Positions 33,160-44,449 of a DNA stretch of 62,000 bases are shown here, in pieces. A program made the position numbers and the translations under genes. The stretch's first letter is position 1. Every line of letters starts with the position of its first letter. The notes under the pieces were generated by a model that saw only the letters and a list, made by a program, of their open reading frames with translations, did not search any database and was not told the DNA's origin. The DNA comes from Branchiostoma floridae (taxonomy: Eukaryota; Chordata; Leptocardii; Amphioxiformes; Branchiostomatidae): positions 21,611,232 to 21,673,231 of the forward strand of contig NC_049992.1 in assembly GCF_000003815.2 (NCBI RefSeq). The letters run 5' to 3'.

Positions 33160-34657
33160 TCCTGAAGTAAATTAATCCTAGAAATCTACAGAATCCAGAA
33201 TTTCCTCATTCGTGTATATCATTATGAACATCTTTGCTTAAGCTACCTGCATGCATAAACTGATGTCAATCCGTCAATTCTTTCTGCAGTTATCCTCTTT
33301 GGAATGTCTTGACAAAAATGCTCCTGCAGTTCCGAAATTACATCTTAGGGGGCTGAAACTTGCTCCACTTTGTCATGATGTTTAAAGCTGTCTACCACTT
33401 AAATGTCTAGACCATATCATGTCCGGGACGGGAGATACAATGAAAAAAATGCTATGATAGAATTCTCATTAAGTATGCAAATGTACTCCTATTTTCCATA
33501 ATAAGTATTTCATTTTGTACAAAATTGTCTAAGGTACCTAACATCAAAAATCATGAAAATTCGTTGTTCCATTCTCGAGTTATCCTCCGAGTGGGTTGAC
33601 AACATTTCACCTGTAATTATGCAAATTAGATCCAATGTACATAAATAATATCAAATTGTATCAAGCATTACTTAAGCTATCAGCATACCAAAAATAATGA
33701 TGATCAATTCATCCCTTCTTCACTTATTCTCTTTCAATTTCTCTGCCCTCTTTCTCAGTTACACAGGGGACAACTTTGAAAGTCCTATCATGGAAATCAG
33801 TGGATTAATGAACTTTCCTCCTTAATTATGCAAGTTAGCTGTTAATTCGCATAATTAGTATCTCATTTAAGTCTTCACTTAGGCTATCTACATACCAAAA
33901 ATCATGATGATCCGTCAACACATTTATATTTTCCCATTGATTGCGCAAATGAGGTCGTCATTTTCATAACTAATATGTTTTGAAATATTTCTCTCTTTCT
34001 CAGCAACAGATGTGACAAGCTTGAAAGTCCGATCATGGAATGCAAACTTTTACAAGCTTTCCTCATTAATTATGAAAATTAGTTGTTGATTTGTATAATT
34101 AGATTTCCATCAAGTAAGTCTTCCCTTAGGTTATCTACATACCAAAAATCATGACGATCCGTCAACACGTTCATATTTTCTCCTTAATTATGCAAATGAG
34201 GTTGGTTAATAGAATTTTCATCAGTCAGTGACTGCTTTTTGAAAGGTGAACTCACGTACCTCCAAATTTGCGATGGCTATCAGTCCATCTTGATCACGGA
34301 GTGACCTAGTTCTCGCGAGAGTTGGAAGAAGCTAGATCTACGCAAGTCTTGACCTAGTTCTTCCAACTTTTCAATAACATGAAATGCAGTGGATTTATAA
34401 ACTTCCTCATTAATAATGCAAATTAGCTGTTGATTTGTATTTCATTATGTACATTGTTACTTGGGCAATCTCCATACCAAAAATCATGACGATCTGTCAA
34501 CACGTTCTCGAATTATTTTTGCCCAAAGTTTGAAAGGAAATCGGCGCCTGCAGTTCCAAACGAGATGCTAAGGGGTCCAAACTCACAACAGTTGCCCAAG
34601 GGCTATCTACCATTCAAAAATCACGACCACAGCATGTGTTCGTGGAACTCTAGTTAC
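33160..34657 (-). mobile_element. Helentron-like body H6, minus orientation, with a forward 3' terminus at the right edge
   Basis: The body modules (CATGACGATCCGTCAACACG, TTAATTATGCAAAT) are in the reverse sense and align by eye with H1. The right edge is GTGTTCGTGGAACTCTAGTT in the forward sense, so two copies were fused. An unrelated ~165-bp insert lies at about 34207-34370. It ends only ~45 bp from the donor of the FN3 exon. Confidence 0.6.
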
Positions 34658-34702
34658 TAGATTATTAGAAACGAGAAAGATTCTTAACGAGTGAAATCTT
34701 AC

Positions 34703-35092
34703 CGTCTACTGAATACTCTGCTGTCGTCACAAATTCCACAGTCTCCCCACTCCGGACGCAGAACTCATCATGGTTCGCGTAGACGTAGACCACGTACGCC
34801 GTTTCCTGTTTAAGGTACGTGAGCGGCAAAGATCTTTGCGATGCGTCAACTGTCGTGATAGTCCTGGTATCGTAGACGTCGTCAGCTACTCTTGTCACGA
34901 CATCAAAACCAGTGAGAGCCATTTCGGTGCCGTTTGTGTCCACATGTCCACTATCCGTGTAGTTATCAGAGGGCAGGTCGGCACCGGGCTGAGGAGGCCA
35001 CCCGTACCACCAGCCAACTGTAGCTGTGTCGGACGCTACTTCAGACAGGGTCACGTTGTAAGGACGGAAGGCCGAAACATTGGACGGAAAAG
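34703..35092 (-). CDS. FNDC5-like: FNDC4/FNDC5-like, fibronectin type III exon
   Basis: 390 nt, acceptor TCTATTTTTCAG, donor GTAAGA, phase 1 on both sides, as is usual for FN3 modules. It encodes one FN3 domain: FRPYNVTLSEVASDTATVGW (strands A-B, conserved Trp), an extended loop after GWW with PPQPGADLPSDNY, FDVVTRV, then LTYLKQETAYVVYVYAN (the L..ET.Y.V.V signature) and ETVEFVTTAE. Potential N-glycosylation sites are at N-V-S, N-V-T, N-Y-T and N-G-T. The loop is longer than in vertebrate FNDC5, and the whole domain is in one exon. The donor joins in phase to 29654. The signal-peptide exon upstream is not found in this window. Confidence 0.85.
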
Positions 35093-35278
35093 CTGAAAAA
35101 TAGAATGTGAGGGCCGGATTTATACAATCTGAATCTAAAGATATAATGTTCTCCAACACAAAATGCTTGGTAAGAACCGCTCCAGAATTGGATTAAGGAG
35201 AACATGGGGTGGTTAAATAGAGATTCTCGCGCAAATGTTTGGACTGAAACCAAATTTCCCCCGAAATCATATCTACGG
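35093..35278. other. Upstream intron of the FNDC-like gene
   Basis: No exon recognised. The acceptor ends at 35093-35094. Confidence 0.45.
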
Positions 35279-35355
35279 CTGCCACCTGTACATTCATTTG
35301 CTCTCCACAGCTGCCGCATGTCTACAGCTGCCCACCTGTATGTTCATTTGTTCGT
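35279..35355. repeat. Left part of a 55/110-bp minisatellite split by element H7
   Basis: Units of CCACAGCTGC..CTGCCCACCTGTATGTTC, the same family as 36475-36980. Confidence 0.75.
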
Positions 35356-35445
35356 TTTTTCTCTTCGGGAAAACGAAGGTCAAGTTCGATAATGGGCCCC
35401 CTAGCGGCTTGCTAAGGTACTGCAGCAAAACCTCAATTTTTTTTA

Positions 35446-35879
35446 TCTCGTGTTCTGGACCTGCTGTGGTTATGATTTTTGAGTGGTAGATAGCCCTTGG
35501 TGCAGAGAGTAAGTGCTTTAAGTTTGGACCCCCTAGCGGCTTGTTTGGAACTGCAGTCGCCGATTTCCTTTCAAACTTTGGACGAGAATAACTCGAGAAC
35601 GTGTTGATGGAGCGTCATGGTTTTTGGTATGTAGATAGCCCAAGTAACAATGTACACAAATCTCGTGTTCTGGACCTGCTGTGGTTATGATTTTTGAGTG
35701 GTAGATAGCCCTTGGTGCAGAGAGTAAGTGCTTTAAGTTTGGACCCCCTAGCGGCTTGTTTGGAACTGCAGTCGCCGATTTCCTTTCAAACTTTGGACGG
35801 GACGAGAATAACTCGAGAACGTGTTGATGGATCGTCATGGTGTTTGGTATGTAGATAGCCCAAGTAACAATGTACACAA
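35446..35879. repeat. 215-bp tandem duplication inside H7
   Basis: TCTCGTGTTCTGGACCTGC starts at 35446 and again at 35661. The copies differ by a 5-bp insertion (GACGG) and single changes, so the duplication is recent. Confidence 0.85.
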
Positions 35880-36013
35880 TGGAATACCAATTATGCAAAT
35901 CAGCAACTAATTTGCATAATTAATGAGGAAATTTTATAAATCCACTGCATTTCATGATAGGACTTTCAAACTTGTCACATATATAGATGAGGAAGAGAGA
36001 AATATCAATGCAT

Positions 36014-36052
36014 ATTAATTATGCAAATGACGACCTCATTTGCATAATTAAT
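36014..36052. repeat. Perfect 17-bp-arm palindrome of two octamer motifs
   Basis: ATTAATTATGCAAATGA, spacer CGACC, then the exact reverse complement. Each arm contains ATGCAAAT, the POU/Oct octamer. Looser versions occur at about 35885-35925 and 36130-36170. Confidence 0.8.
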
Positions 36053-36474
36053 GAGAAAATATAAACGTGTTGACGGATCGTCATGGTTTTTGGTATGTAG
36101 ATAGCCAAAGGGAAGACTTACATGATGGAATTATAATTATGCAAATCGACTGCTAATTTGCATAATTAATGAGAAAAGTTTGTAAATCCACTGCATTCCT
36201 TATAGGACTTTCAAACTTGTCACATTTTTAGCTAAGAAAGAAGGAAATATCAATACAAATTTATTATGCAAATGATGCTTGTTACAATTTTATATTATTA
36301 TGTAAATCTAATTTGCATAGGGATCTAATTTGCATAAGCAATGGCGAAATGTTATGAACCAACTCCAGGCATATAAAATAAAATGTAATGAGTAACACAT
36401 TTATGTCTACAGACAGCATTCTACATAACAAACCTGGTTTATTTGGCAAAGGTATGTGTTCGTTGAACTCTAGT

Positions 36475-36980
36475 TTGTTTTCCACAGCTGCTACATCACT
36501 ACAGCTGCCCACCTGTATGATTTTTTATGTTCATTTTTTCTCCACAGCTGCTAAACAAGTAGAGCTGCCAACCTGTGTGTTCATTTGTTTTCCACAGCTG
36601 CTACATCACTACAGCTGCCCACCTGTATGATTTTTTATGTTCATTTTTTCTCCACAGCTGCTAAACAAGTAGAGCTGCCAACCTGTGTGTTCATTTGTTT
36701 TCCACAGCTGCTACATCACTACAGCTGCCCACCTGTATGATTTTTTATGTTCATTTTTTCTCCACAGCTGCTAAACAAGTAGAGCTGCCAACCTGTGTGT
36801 TCATTTGTTTTCTACAGCTGCTACATCACTACAGCTGCCCACCTGTATGATTTTTTATGTTCATTTGTTCTCCACAGCTGCTACACAAGTACAGGTACGC
36901 GCCTATATGTCCAATGTTAATCACAGCTGCTGCATAGCCACAGCTGCCCACCTGTATGTTCTCCACGGCTGCTGCACACA
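36475..36980. repeat. CAGCTG minisatellite with 110-bp higher-order period
   Basis: TCCACAGCTGCTACATCACT starts at 36481, 36591 and 36701, and a variant at 36811, exactly 110 bp apart. Each period holds two related 55-bp units. It decays after 36880. Confidence 0.9.
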
Positions 36981-37505
36981 GGTGAGAAGTGCGGTAGGAC
37001 AGTGTTAGTGCGGATTTGATTACGCCCACTGACGCTATCTGATTGAAGGGGTTGGTATGTACTGATGAGCAAAGGTCACGAATGGCGCATAATCACGTAG
37101 ACCTTCGTCTTATCGGTATGACTGGTTTTCTTTTTCCAAGCAGTATTCAGAGAAAGTATACATCTATGAGTAGATTGAATCAACATATATTTTATGACTT
37201 GTAGAGTTAATGTTTGTGAACATAATCTGCCAATAATTTGTCAGCTTCTAACAAATACACACATATATTTGGCTCAAATATTAGAATGCAGAGGAAAATG
37301 TTTGTCTTTCAGCGGGGACAGACATTAAGATAGATGTTGTGTTTGCGTATGAACCCCCCACCTCTACCAACCTTTCAAATGATTGCAAAAGGCGTTTTCA
37401 AGGAGATAGATAGAAAGGGCAACATTGTAAATATAATAGCACGGGATTTGGAATCGAACTAAACAATGATAATCTGATATCGCTCATTTCCGATATGATG
37501 GTAGT
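36981..37505. other. No gene seen
   Basis: Unassigned sequence between a minisatellite and element H8. Confidence 0.3.
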
Positions 37506-37955
37506 TACCTTCGCCAAGAAGGTTATGTATAGGGTAGCGTTTGTATGTTTGTATGTAGCGTTATGTATGTATGTATGTATGCATGTATGTATGCAGCACA
37601 ACTCAAGAACGACTATAAAGATTGTATTGATATTCGGTATGTGAGTAGGTCTTGATGAGACCTGAAAACGATTAGATTTTGGGTCCCCTGGCAACCTGCT
37701 ACTGTACTGCAGCGGAAGTTCCTGGTTTGATATCTCAAGTGCTGAACATGCTGCGGCTATGATTTTTGAGTGGTAGACAGCTCTTGATGCCGAGAGTAAG
37801 TGGTATACATTTGCCCCCCCCCCCCCCCTAGCGGCTGTTTTTGGAACTGCAAGGCAGGTTTAGTGTCAGACTTTGAAAGGGAATAACTCAAGAAGGTGTT
37901 GGCGGATTGCTATGGTTTTTGGTAAGTAGATAGCTTAAGTGATGCTTCATAAAAT
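37506..37955 (+). mobile_element. Helentron-like element H8, ACCTTCGCCA subfamily, 3'-truncated
   Basis: 5' hairpin TACCTTCGCCAAGAAGGTTA, then (GTATGTTT/TATG)n at 37540-37595, then the shared start of the body (CTCAAGAACGACTATAAAG..GGTATGTGAGTAGG) and CCTAGCGGC modules. It is cut off by H9. Confidence 0.7.
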
Positions 37956-38314
37956 GTCATGGAGGTTATATTTTCACTAGCGTTTGTCTGTCAGTCTGTG
38001 TAGAACATAACTTAAGAACGGCTGGATGGATTGGTTTCATACTTGGTGTGTTTGTTAGTGGGGTGTAATGGAATTTTGGGCCCTCTAATGGCTTCCCTTG
38101 GTACTGCAGCGTAACTTCCCGTTTTGCTATCTCACGCTATGAACAAGCAATGGTCACGAATTTTGAGTATTAGATAGATAGCTCTTGTGCACAATAATAG
38201 ACATAAGTTTGGGTCCCCTAGCGACTAGTTTGGGGATAGCAGGGGCATTTTTCTCAAAAACTTCTGAAGTCAAGAAGGGAACAACGAATTTTCATGATTT
38301 TTGGTAAGTTGGTA
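37956..38314 (+). mobile_element. Helentron-like element H9, ACCTCCATGA subfamily, 3'-truncated
   Basis: Begins with half of the hairpin (AAATGTCATGGAGGTTATAT), then GTTTGTCTGTCAGTCTG and the standard body start. It breaks off into the (TACA)n microsatellite after TTTTTGGTAAGTTGGTACG. Confidence 0.65.
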
Positions 38315-38624
38315 CGTGCATAGATACATACATACATAGTACATACATACATACGTACATACATATATACAAACATACATACATACATATGTATATACAT
38401 ACATATATACATACGTACGCACATACATATATACATACATACATAGTACATACATACAAACATACGTACATACATATATACAAACATACATACATACATA
38501 TATACATTCATACATGCATATATACATACGTACATACATACATACATACGTACATACATGCATACATACATACGTACATATATACATACATACAAACAAA
38601 CATACATACATAAGTACATACATG

Positions 38625-38656
<32 letters not shown>

Positions 38657-38696
38657 CATACGTACATACATACATACGTACATACATGCATATATA
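38315..38696. repeat. (TACA)n microsatellite
   Basis: About 380 bp of TACA with GTACA, TATA and CAAACA variants. It generates meaningless open frames of Met-Tyr-Val-Cys type on both strands. Confidence 0.95.
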
Positions 38697-40759
38697 GGGT
38701 GTGTGCGTACTTGGAGATAATTACAATGGACACATCAGGGTTCAACAACCCATGGCATTAGTGAATCAAACGGAGATTCCATCGATAAATCAGCTTACTA
38801 CTTACGCCATCCCCAACAAAGTATCTATTATAAAACCCACATGTAATCCTCTGACACAACACCCCTGAATGGAATGGGCTATGTCAGACAGGATTACACA
38901 CCCTTCTTATCTTTCGTGGAAGAGACAATTGGTTGTTACAGTCTAGCTCTGTATCATTCTGTAAGTCGTCAAATATAAGGACGAAGTCATCTGATACATC
39001 TGCGATCAACTTAGTTTTGAAAATTGCTGTCTTTGTCTAATTTCTAATTAGAATTAGGACGTTGAACAAATCTAATAGTACATTGAGAGAACCTTTAACA
39101 ACTTACAGCTTATTATATTGCCCCCTAGTTTCATTTCTAATCCCTTTTAGTACGACTATCCTCCTTTTTATAAATGAACTTTTTTTACATTAGTCCATCT
39201 ATGTAGAAATGAAATCGTGATGAGAATAGGAGAGAAACTATCAATATTTCTCCGTGATTCCCCCCAGCCTTGCCGATGTTCCAGCTGCCCATCAGCCGTG
39301 ACGGACGACCAGCACGCCCGGGGCACAACGTGCCAGCAGCGGCACGGAGGAATATTAGCTCCCTCATTGACCTATTTCATTTCATTTTGATGAATGGGGA
39401 TTTGGGGAAGTCTTGTAGAAATAAATTACTTCTTGTCCCAGCGTGCGAAAGATTAACACCGGTCTGTATTACCTTTGAGACCCCAAGCTGCAATATCGAC
39501 ACATTAGAAAAGGCTTAAGCTGCGCATCAGCTACGCTTCGATGATGGTAATGAAAACGTTTCAACAAGGCCTGAAATTTACCCAGTTCAATCTACAGAAT
39601 TTTGTTAATCTAGAGACAGTCGCAACAAATTACAGAAAGGTACAGCAGTACACCATAAAAGACAGCAAAGATGCAGAATGCAGAAAAGCAGAATGCAATA
39701 CAAAACTCATTTCGGACTATAGCAACTACTGTCTGTTTGTATAAAGTCGTATATTCTGCTATATAGTAGAACGATTTGCGATTTTCATGTACAATCTGAC
39801 GTACATATTATCGTAAAATGTATGACGTTTGATGAGATAAAGATTTGTATCTCAAATTTCTAAAAGCGCTATGCTGACTCCAAACCTACAATACATTTAA
39901 GCCGACAAGGCACTATGAAGCATAAGTGTGACAAAGAATGCAACATCTACCCCTTTACATCTCACATCTTGCAGGTCTCGGTGCAAAGTACCTTGGCATC
40001 CAGTATATAGATACTGTTATAGTATTCGCTTCATACGGCGGTATACGATATTACGGCTGGGAAACAAGCGTTTCTCTGATCACCTCCTTCAGGGCACCTT
40101 TTACACGGCAAGAGACCAGTCATCCGACAAACCAATATAACGGCAATCTCGTTTATTGGAAGAGTCGTAACCCTGTGGGTATCGTCTCTACGGTACATGA
40201 GCTTCCCTGGGAGACACATTGACATTCTCCTTATCGTCACAGGCGTGCTTTGCTGGGCGGGTTGGTACTGTGGGTGGTGAAGTTCTGCGTTTAGTTAATG
40301 CTGGATGTTAGAGAAAGCCCAAACACAATGGTATGGTTTCGTTTTCTTTGGCTGGATTTCACCAATAATCCTGGTGATGGTGTCAGCGGTAACGCATAGG
40401 AAGACTTTGGGACTACATTAGACTTGCGCTGATAAGATGTGGCATTGGTGATGATTTACAGGTTGTCATGATTCTAATTGGAAACAGTGAGGTGGTCCTG
40501 TCATCCTCTAATTTTTCACAAATACCATATGTGCGTCAAAATCTCCACAGTCGAATCTCAAATGGGATAGGCGAGTGTGTATAACAACATCCGCACTTCC
40601 GGCAACAAACGGTTTTTCATACTACGTAGACTGAAGAGGACCTTGTGACACTAACGCCTATCTGTGAGCACTGTGCACCTGTATAGCAACACGGACTGAC
40701 AGGCAAACAAGCGTATAAGCTCAATATAGCGCCTTTTGCCTAATGCTCATTAAATGCAA
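38697..40759. other. No gene established; CpG-rich patch at 39265-39355
   Basis: About 2 kb. The patch near 39265-39355 is GC-rich and open in several frames with an acceptor-like CCCCCCAG before it. A hydrophobic plus-strand frame (IDILLIVTGVLCWAGW) lies at ~40218-40280. Neither has paired splice sites that link to a recognisable protein, so neither is called. Confidence 0.3.
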
Positions 40760-40797
40760 AATAAATTAAAAAATAAAATAAAATAAAATAGAATAAA
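40760..40797. repeat. (AAAAT)n, left part of a microsatellite split by H10
   Basis: AAAATAAAATAAAAT repeats end at the 3' terminus of H10. The same pentanucleotide resumes on the other side (41880-42147). Confidence 0.8.
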
Positions 40798-41874
40798 ACT
40801 AGAGTTCGGCGACCTCATACCACCATGAATATTTAAAGCTTTTGTTAATTTCATGCAAATGACTTAACATTAACATGATTTATGCATGGTGTTGTTCATC
40901 ATTGAATAATGTACAGTACACATGTCACAAGTAAAATTCCCAATTCAGATCATCAATCATTAAGTTATTTGCAATTTTTGCATAAATTATGCAAATGAGT
41001 TCCTCATTTGCATATTTGATATCTGCATTTGTTCCACCGATTATAATTAACAAGTGTTACATTTATCGAAGTCCAGTTATTGCAAACAATGGAATTATAT
41101 AATTTCCTCGTTAATTATGCAAATTAATTCCTCATTTGCATAAAATGCATATCATTACGAACATCTTTGCCCAAGCTACCTGCATACCTAAAATGCAGGC
41201 AATCCGTCGTTCCTTTCTGCAGTTATCCTCTTTGGAGTGTCTTGACAAAAACACCCCTGCAGTTCCACAATTAATTGTTAGGGGACTGAAACTTTCTCCA
41301 ATTTGTCATGGCGCTAAAAGCTATCTACCACCAAAATGTCACGACCATATCACGTCTGAGACGGGGGATACATGGAAAAAAACTGCTATGATAGATTATT
41401 CTCATTAATTATGCAAATGTACTCCTATTTTGCATAATTAATATTTTATCTTGTACAACATTGTCTAAGGTACCTACATACCAAAAATCATGAAAATCCG
41501 TTGTTCCCTTCTTGAGTTATCGTCTTCAGAAGTTTTTGACAAAAATGCCCCTGCTATCCAAAAACTAGCCGCTAGGAGGCCCAAACTTATGTCATTTCTT
41601 CCTGAGCACAAGAGCTATCTAATACTCAAAAATCGTGACCATAGCATGTTCAGAACACCAAGATAGCAAAACCGGAAGTTGCGCTGCAGTACCAAGGGGA
41701 GCCGCTGGGGGCCCCAAATCTAATCATTTCCAGCTTTCATCACACCCTACCAACACACCAAGTATCAACTCAATCCTCCCAGCCGTTCTTGAGTTATCTT
41801 GTTTACACACAGACACACACACAGACAGACAAACGCGGGGTAAAATATAACCTCCATGACATTTCATGGAGGTA
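40798..41874 (-). mobile_element. Helentron-like element H10, ACCTCCATGA subfamily, complete reference copy
   Basis: 1077 bp on the minus strand. TACC hairpin (ACCTCCATGA/TCATGGAGGT) and GGTTATATTTTACCCCGCG, then the (TCTG/TGTG) repeat at 41800-41833, a modular body, and TTCATGGTGGTATGAGGTCG..GAACTCTAGT. It is the cleanest full-length copy and serves as the uninterrupted reference for the H5 insertion site in H4. It lies inside an (AAAAT)n tract. Confidence 0.85.
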
Positions 41875-41879
41875 ATTAA

Positions 41880-42147
41880 AATGGAATAGAATAAGATAAG
41901 ATGAGATGAGATGAAATAAATAAAATGAAATGATATAAAATAAAATAAAATAAAATAAAATAAAATAAAATAAGATAAAACAAAACAAAACAAAACAAAA
42001 CAAAACAAAACAAAATAAAATAAAATAAAATAAAATAAAATAAAACAAAACAAAACAAAACAAAACAAAACAAAATAAAATAAAATAAAATAAAATAAAA
42101 TAAAATAAAATAAAATAAAATAAAATAAAATAAAATAAAATAAAATA
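41880..42147. repeat. (AAAAT)n/(AAAAC)n microsatellite
   Basis: Alternating blocks of AAAAT and AAAAC pentanucleotides, about 270 bp. The long Phe/Leu/Tyr frames here are artefacts. Confidence 0.95.
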
Positions 42148-42653
42148 TGTCAATGAATCTGGACCAAACTACGATGTACAACCCAAGTCACAACAGGAAA
42201 TGGGCCCTCCCACCCCACCAAACAATATTAGCGCACGTTCTCAAACTACGGGAACTAACGTTACTTATTAACAAATTAGCATCATCCTTGTCTTGAATTT
42301 TTCTTCTTGTTTCCTGTTGGATCTACGATTTGTCTTAACCTTTGGTATGTCAAAATAATGTCTTAGGCTAAAACCTACTATTCAATAGATGTTGCCAAGT
42401 GTCAATGGTGAAAGGTAATAGGTGCTATCTGAAAGAACGTCAGACCGTGTCCAATATTATATCCAGTGCCTTCGGTAACTGCTACATGTTCATGTATCGT
42501 TAGCAGTTCAATACTTACACATACCGCCACATTACAAAATACATGATTTCAAAGTTTTTTTAAGAGTCGTACCAATGCAGCATGAGTAATCCTGTGCACG
42601 TGGTATATACACATTTACATGTAGGTGTTCAAGACAACTTGAGAAGGCCACTA
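42148..42653. other. No gene seen
   Basis: Unassigned sequence downstream of a LINE. Confidence 0.3.
42600..42653. other. Probable 3' border of LINE-A
   Basis: On the minus strand the LINE-A frame ends in GATAAAAAAAAAAGAACATT, an A-rich stretch that may mark the 3' tail of the element. Confidence 0.35.
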
Positions 42654-43343
42654 TCACAATGTTCTTTTTTTTTTATCTATGCTGTGACCACACCTCATCT
42701 TTAGCAGCTGTACTGACATTTGCAATGCATCACGCTGGCGAATATCGGTGAGGTGGGCATTAACTATTCGTTTAAAGTTCTTCAAGTCTCTGATATTTAC
42801 AATGTCTTGTGGTAGACAGTTCCATAGCTTAACTGTGGCTGGGAGAAAAGTTCTTTTGTGACAGGAGGAGGTTGACTGGACAGGTTCTAGGGCTGCACTG
42901 TGTTGGGATGTTGACAGACGTGTTTCTCGGCGGTGTACGTAGGTCTCGGGTAGAATGTTATTCAGTAGTGTTGGTGCGTCTTGGTGATACATTCGGTGTA
43001 GGAGTGAGAGGGCCCCAACATTTCTTCGCTGTTCTAGAGGCTGGATCTGAATACTGTCCAATGAGTCTTGAGGCATGTCGATTATCTTTGTTGCTCTTCT
43101 TTGTATGGCGTCTAGCGAGCTAAGGGATGTGGCGCTTGCACCCATCCACACAGTAGAGGCGTACTCCATCGAGGACCGAACCATGCACTTGTAAATAGTA
43201 GCTCTCTGTTCAGGACTTAGGTATGGGGAGACTCTTCTTAGCAGGCCAAGTCGTTTTCCAGCATCAGTTGACATTTTGTCTATGTGGTGTGACCAGGTCA
43301 GATCTCTCCTTATTGTAAGTCCTAGCAGGTATACTTCTTCCAC
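42654..43343 (-). mobile_element. LINE-A, C-terminal part (after the nested insertion)
   Basis: The frame resumes VEEVYLLGLTIRRDLTWSHH, the segment that normally follows the RT active site by ~100 residues in CR1/Jockey-like elements. It continues through AGKRLGLLRRVSPYLS, MEYASTVWMGAS and the C-terminal KLWNCLPQDIVN motif, ending in a poly-A-like tract. It is the continuation of 44450-45525. Confidence 0.85.
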
Positions 43344-44449
43344 CTATATGACTGGTTTATTTCGAAATTCAACAAATTGACAATGACATTGCAGCCACAC
43401 GGCTGAATTGCGACTTGTCATTACAAACCGTTAACATCAAAGTGGTTAAAATCGAGGCAATAACATAGATTCTTAAAAGGCATTTCAGACCGACAAATTA
43501 AAACAGTATTGGGATAAAATGAAGTGTCATTACCAAAACATTTAAGATAGAATTTACTTAACACAGTAATATCAGTATATAGCTATTCAAAATACATAAT
43601 GCTATTTGGTACAAAAACACTGAGGTGACAATTACTCGTTCAAAAGGCGGACCATGACGGGTACAGCGCTGTTGCGATAGCGTTCAGTTCTACAGCGAGT
43701 AGTGTTCAGTTTGTGGGATGATCTTGTCAGTCTGCCACTGATCTCACCTCTGGCTGGTGGCAGTAAGTGCAAGAAATGTTCAGACTGTCTGAGAGAGTTA
43801 GCAAAGTTTTTGATCAGGTCAAGACGTCGTGCTTGTAGAGAAGGTAGTCCCAAGTCAGAACAGGCATCGGTGTAAGACGTGTAGTTGTGCCCCAGTATAA
43901 TACGCACAGCTCTCCGTTGGACCTTCTCTATCCTGTCACTAAGTGCAGTGGTGAGCCCGGAATGCCAGACAGGGGCACAATACTCCAGAACTGGTCGGAT
44001 GTAAGACACATACACTGTGACAAGGTCGTCGATGGATACGTGAAAGTGTTTCAGTTTGCGGAGGAGGCACAGACGTCGACTTGATTTGCTACAAATGGAG
44101 TCGACATGGGAGTTCCATCGTAAATCAGACTGAAGCAGCACACCCAGGATTTTCATAACTACAACCTGTTGGAGCTCTGTGTTGTCGATCGTGAGAGGAG
44201 GTGTTGGGTACGGGGTCTTCCTGAATTGAATATGCATGACTTGACACTTCTTGGGATGCAGTTTCATATGGCTGGTTCGAGACCAGTTGTCCAAGTCGTT
44301 CAAGTCCTGCTGCATACTTGAAGGATTTAAGTTGGGGGTTCTTATTTCCAACAAATTCAGGTCATCAACGAATTTCCAGCGTTTGGAGGCAGCCTGATGT
44401 GCGGCGCTGTTGATATACGCAAGGAAAATCAAAGGCCCGAGTAGAGGAT
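43344..44449 (-). mobile_element. LINE-B, 5'-truncated, inserted in LINE-A
   Basis: Begins LLGPLIFLAYINS, has RT active site FVDD (44361-44372; most RTs have Y/F-x-DD), KLHPKKCQVMHI, LRWNSHVDSI, RPVLEYCAPVWH, then KVQRRAVRIILG. The stop is near 43632, followed by a ~290-bp 3' UTR with AATAAA close to the end. A different LINE lineage from A. No clean target duplication seen. Confidence 0.8.

Larger units (their letters stand above)
35360..36474 (+). mobile_element. Helentron-like element H7, 5' end degraded
   Basis: The body starts near GAAGGTCAAGTTCGATAATG. It contains a 215-bp tandem duplication (35446-35660 and 35661-35879), followed by ATGCAAAT palindromes. The 3' end TTTGGCAAAGGTATGTGTTC..GAACTCTAGT is at 36474. 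It splits the CAGCTG minisatellite. Confidence 0.7.

Noticed and set aside
36475-36980. CRISPR-like array (repeat plus spacer of constant length)
   Set aside because: The 'spacers' repeat too; it is a 110-bp higher-order minisatellite.
38254-38761. Long open frames rich in Met-Tyr-Val-Cys and His-Thr-Tyr-Ile on both strands
   Set aside because: Produced by the (TACA)n microsatellite; all frames stay open without coding selection.
39265-39355. GC-rich open patch as an exon of the FNDC gene or another gene
   Set aside because: No donor compatible with the phase-1 acceptor at 35092 on minus, and no recognisable protein on plus.
40190-40290. Hydrophobic plus-strand frame (IDILLIVTGVLCWAGW) as a signal peptide or membrane exon
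   Set aside because: Wrong strand for FNDC and no paired splice sites linking it to another exon.
41724-42181. Long Phe/Leu/Tyr open frames resembling multi-pass membrane proteins
   Set aside because: Produced by (AAAAT)n/(AAAAC)n repeats.
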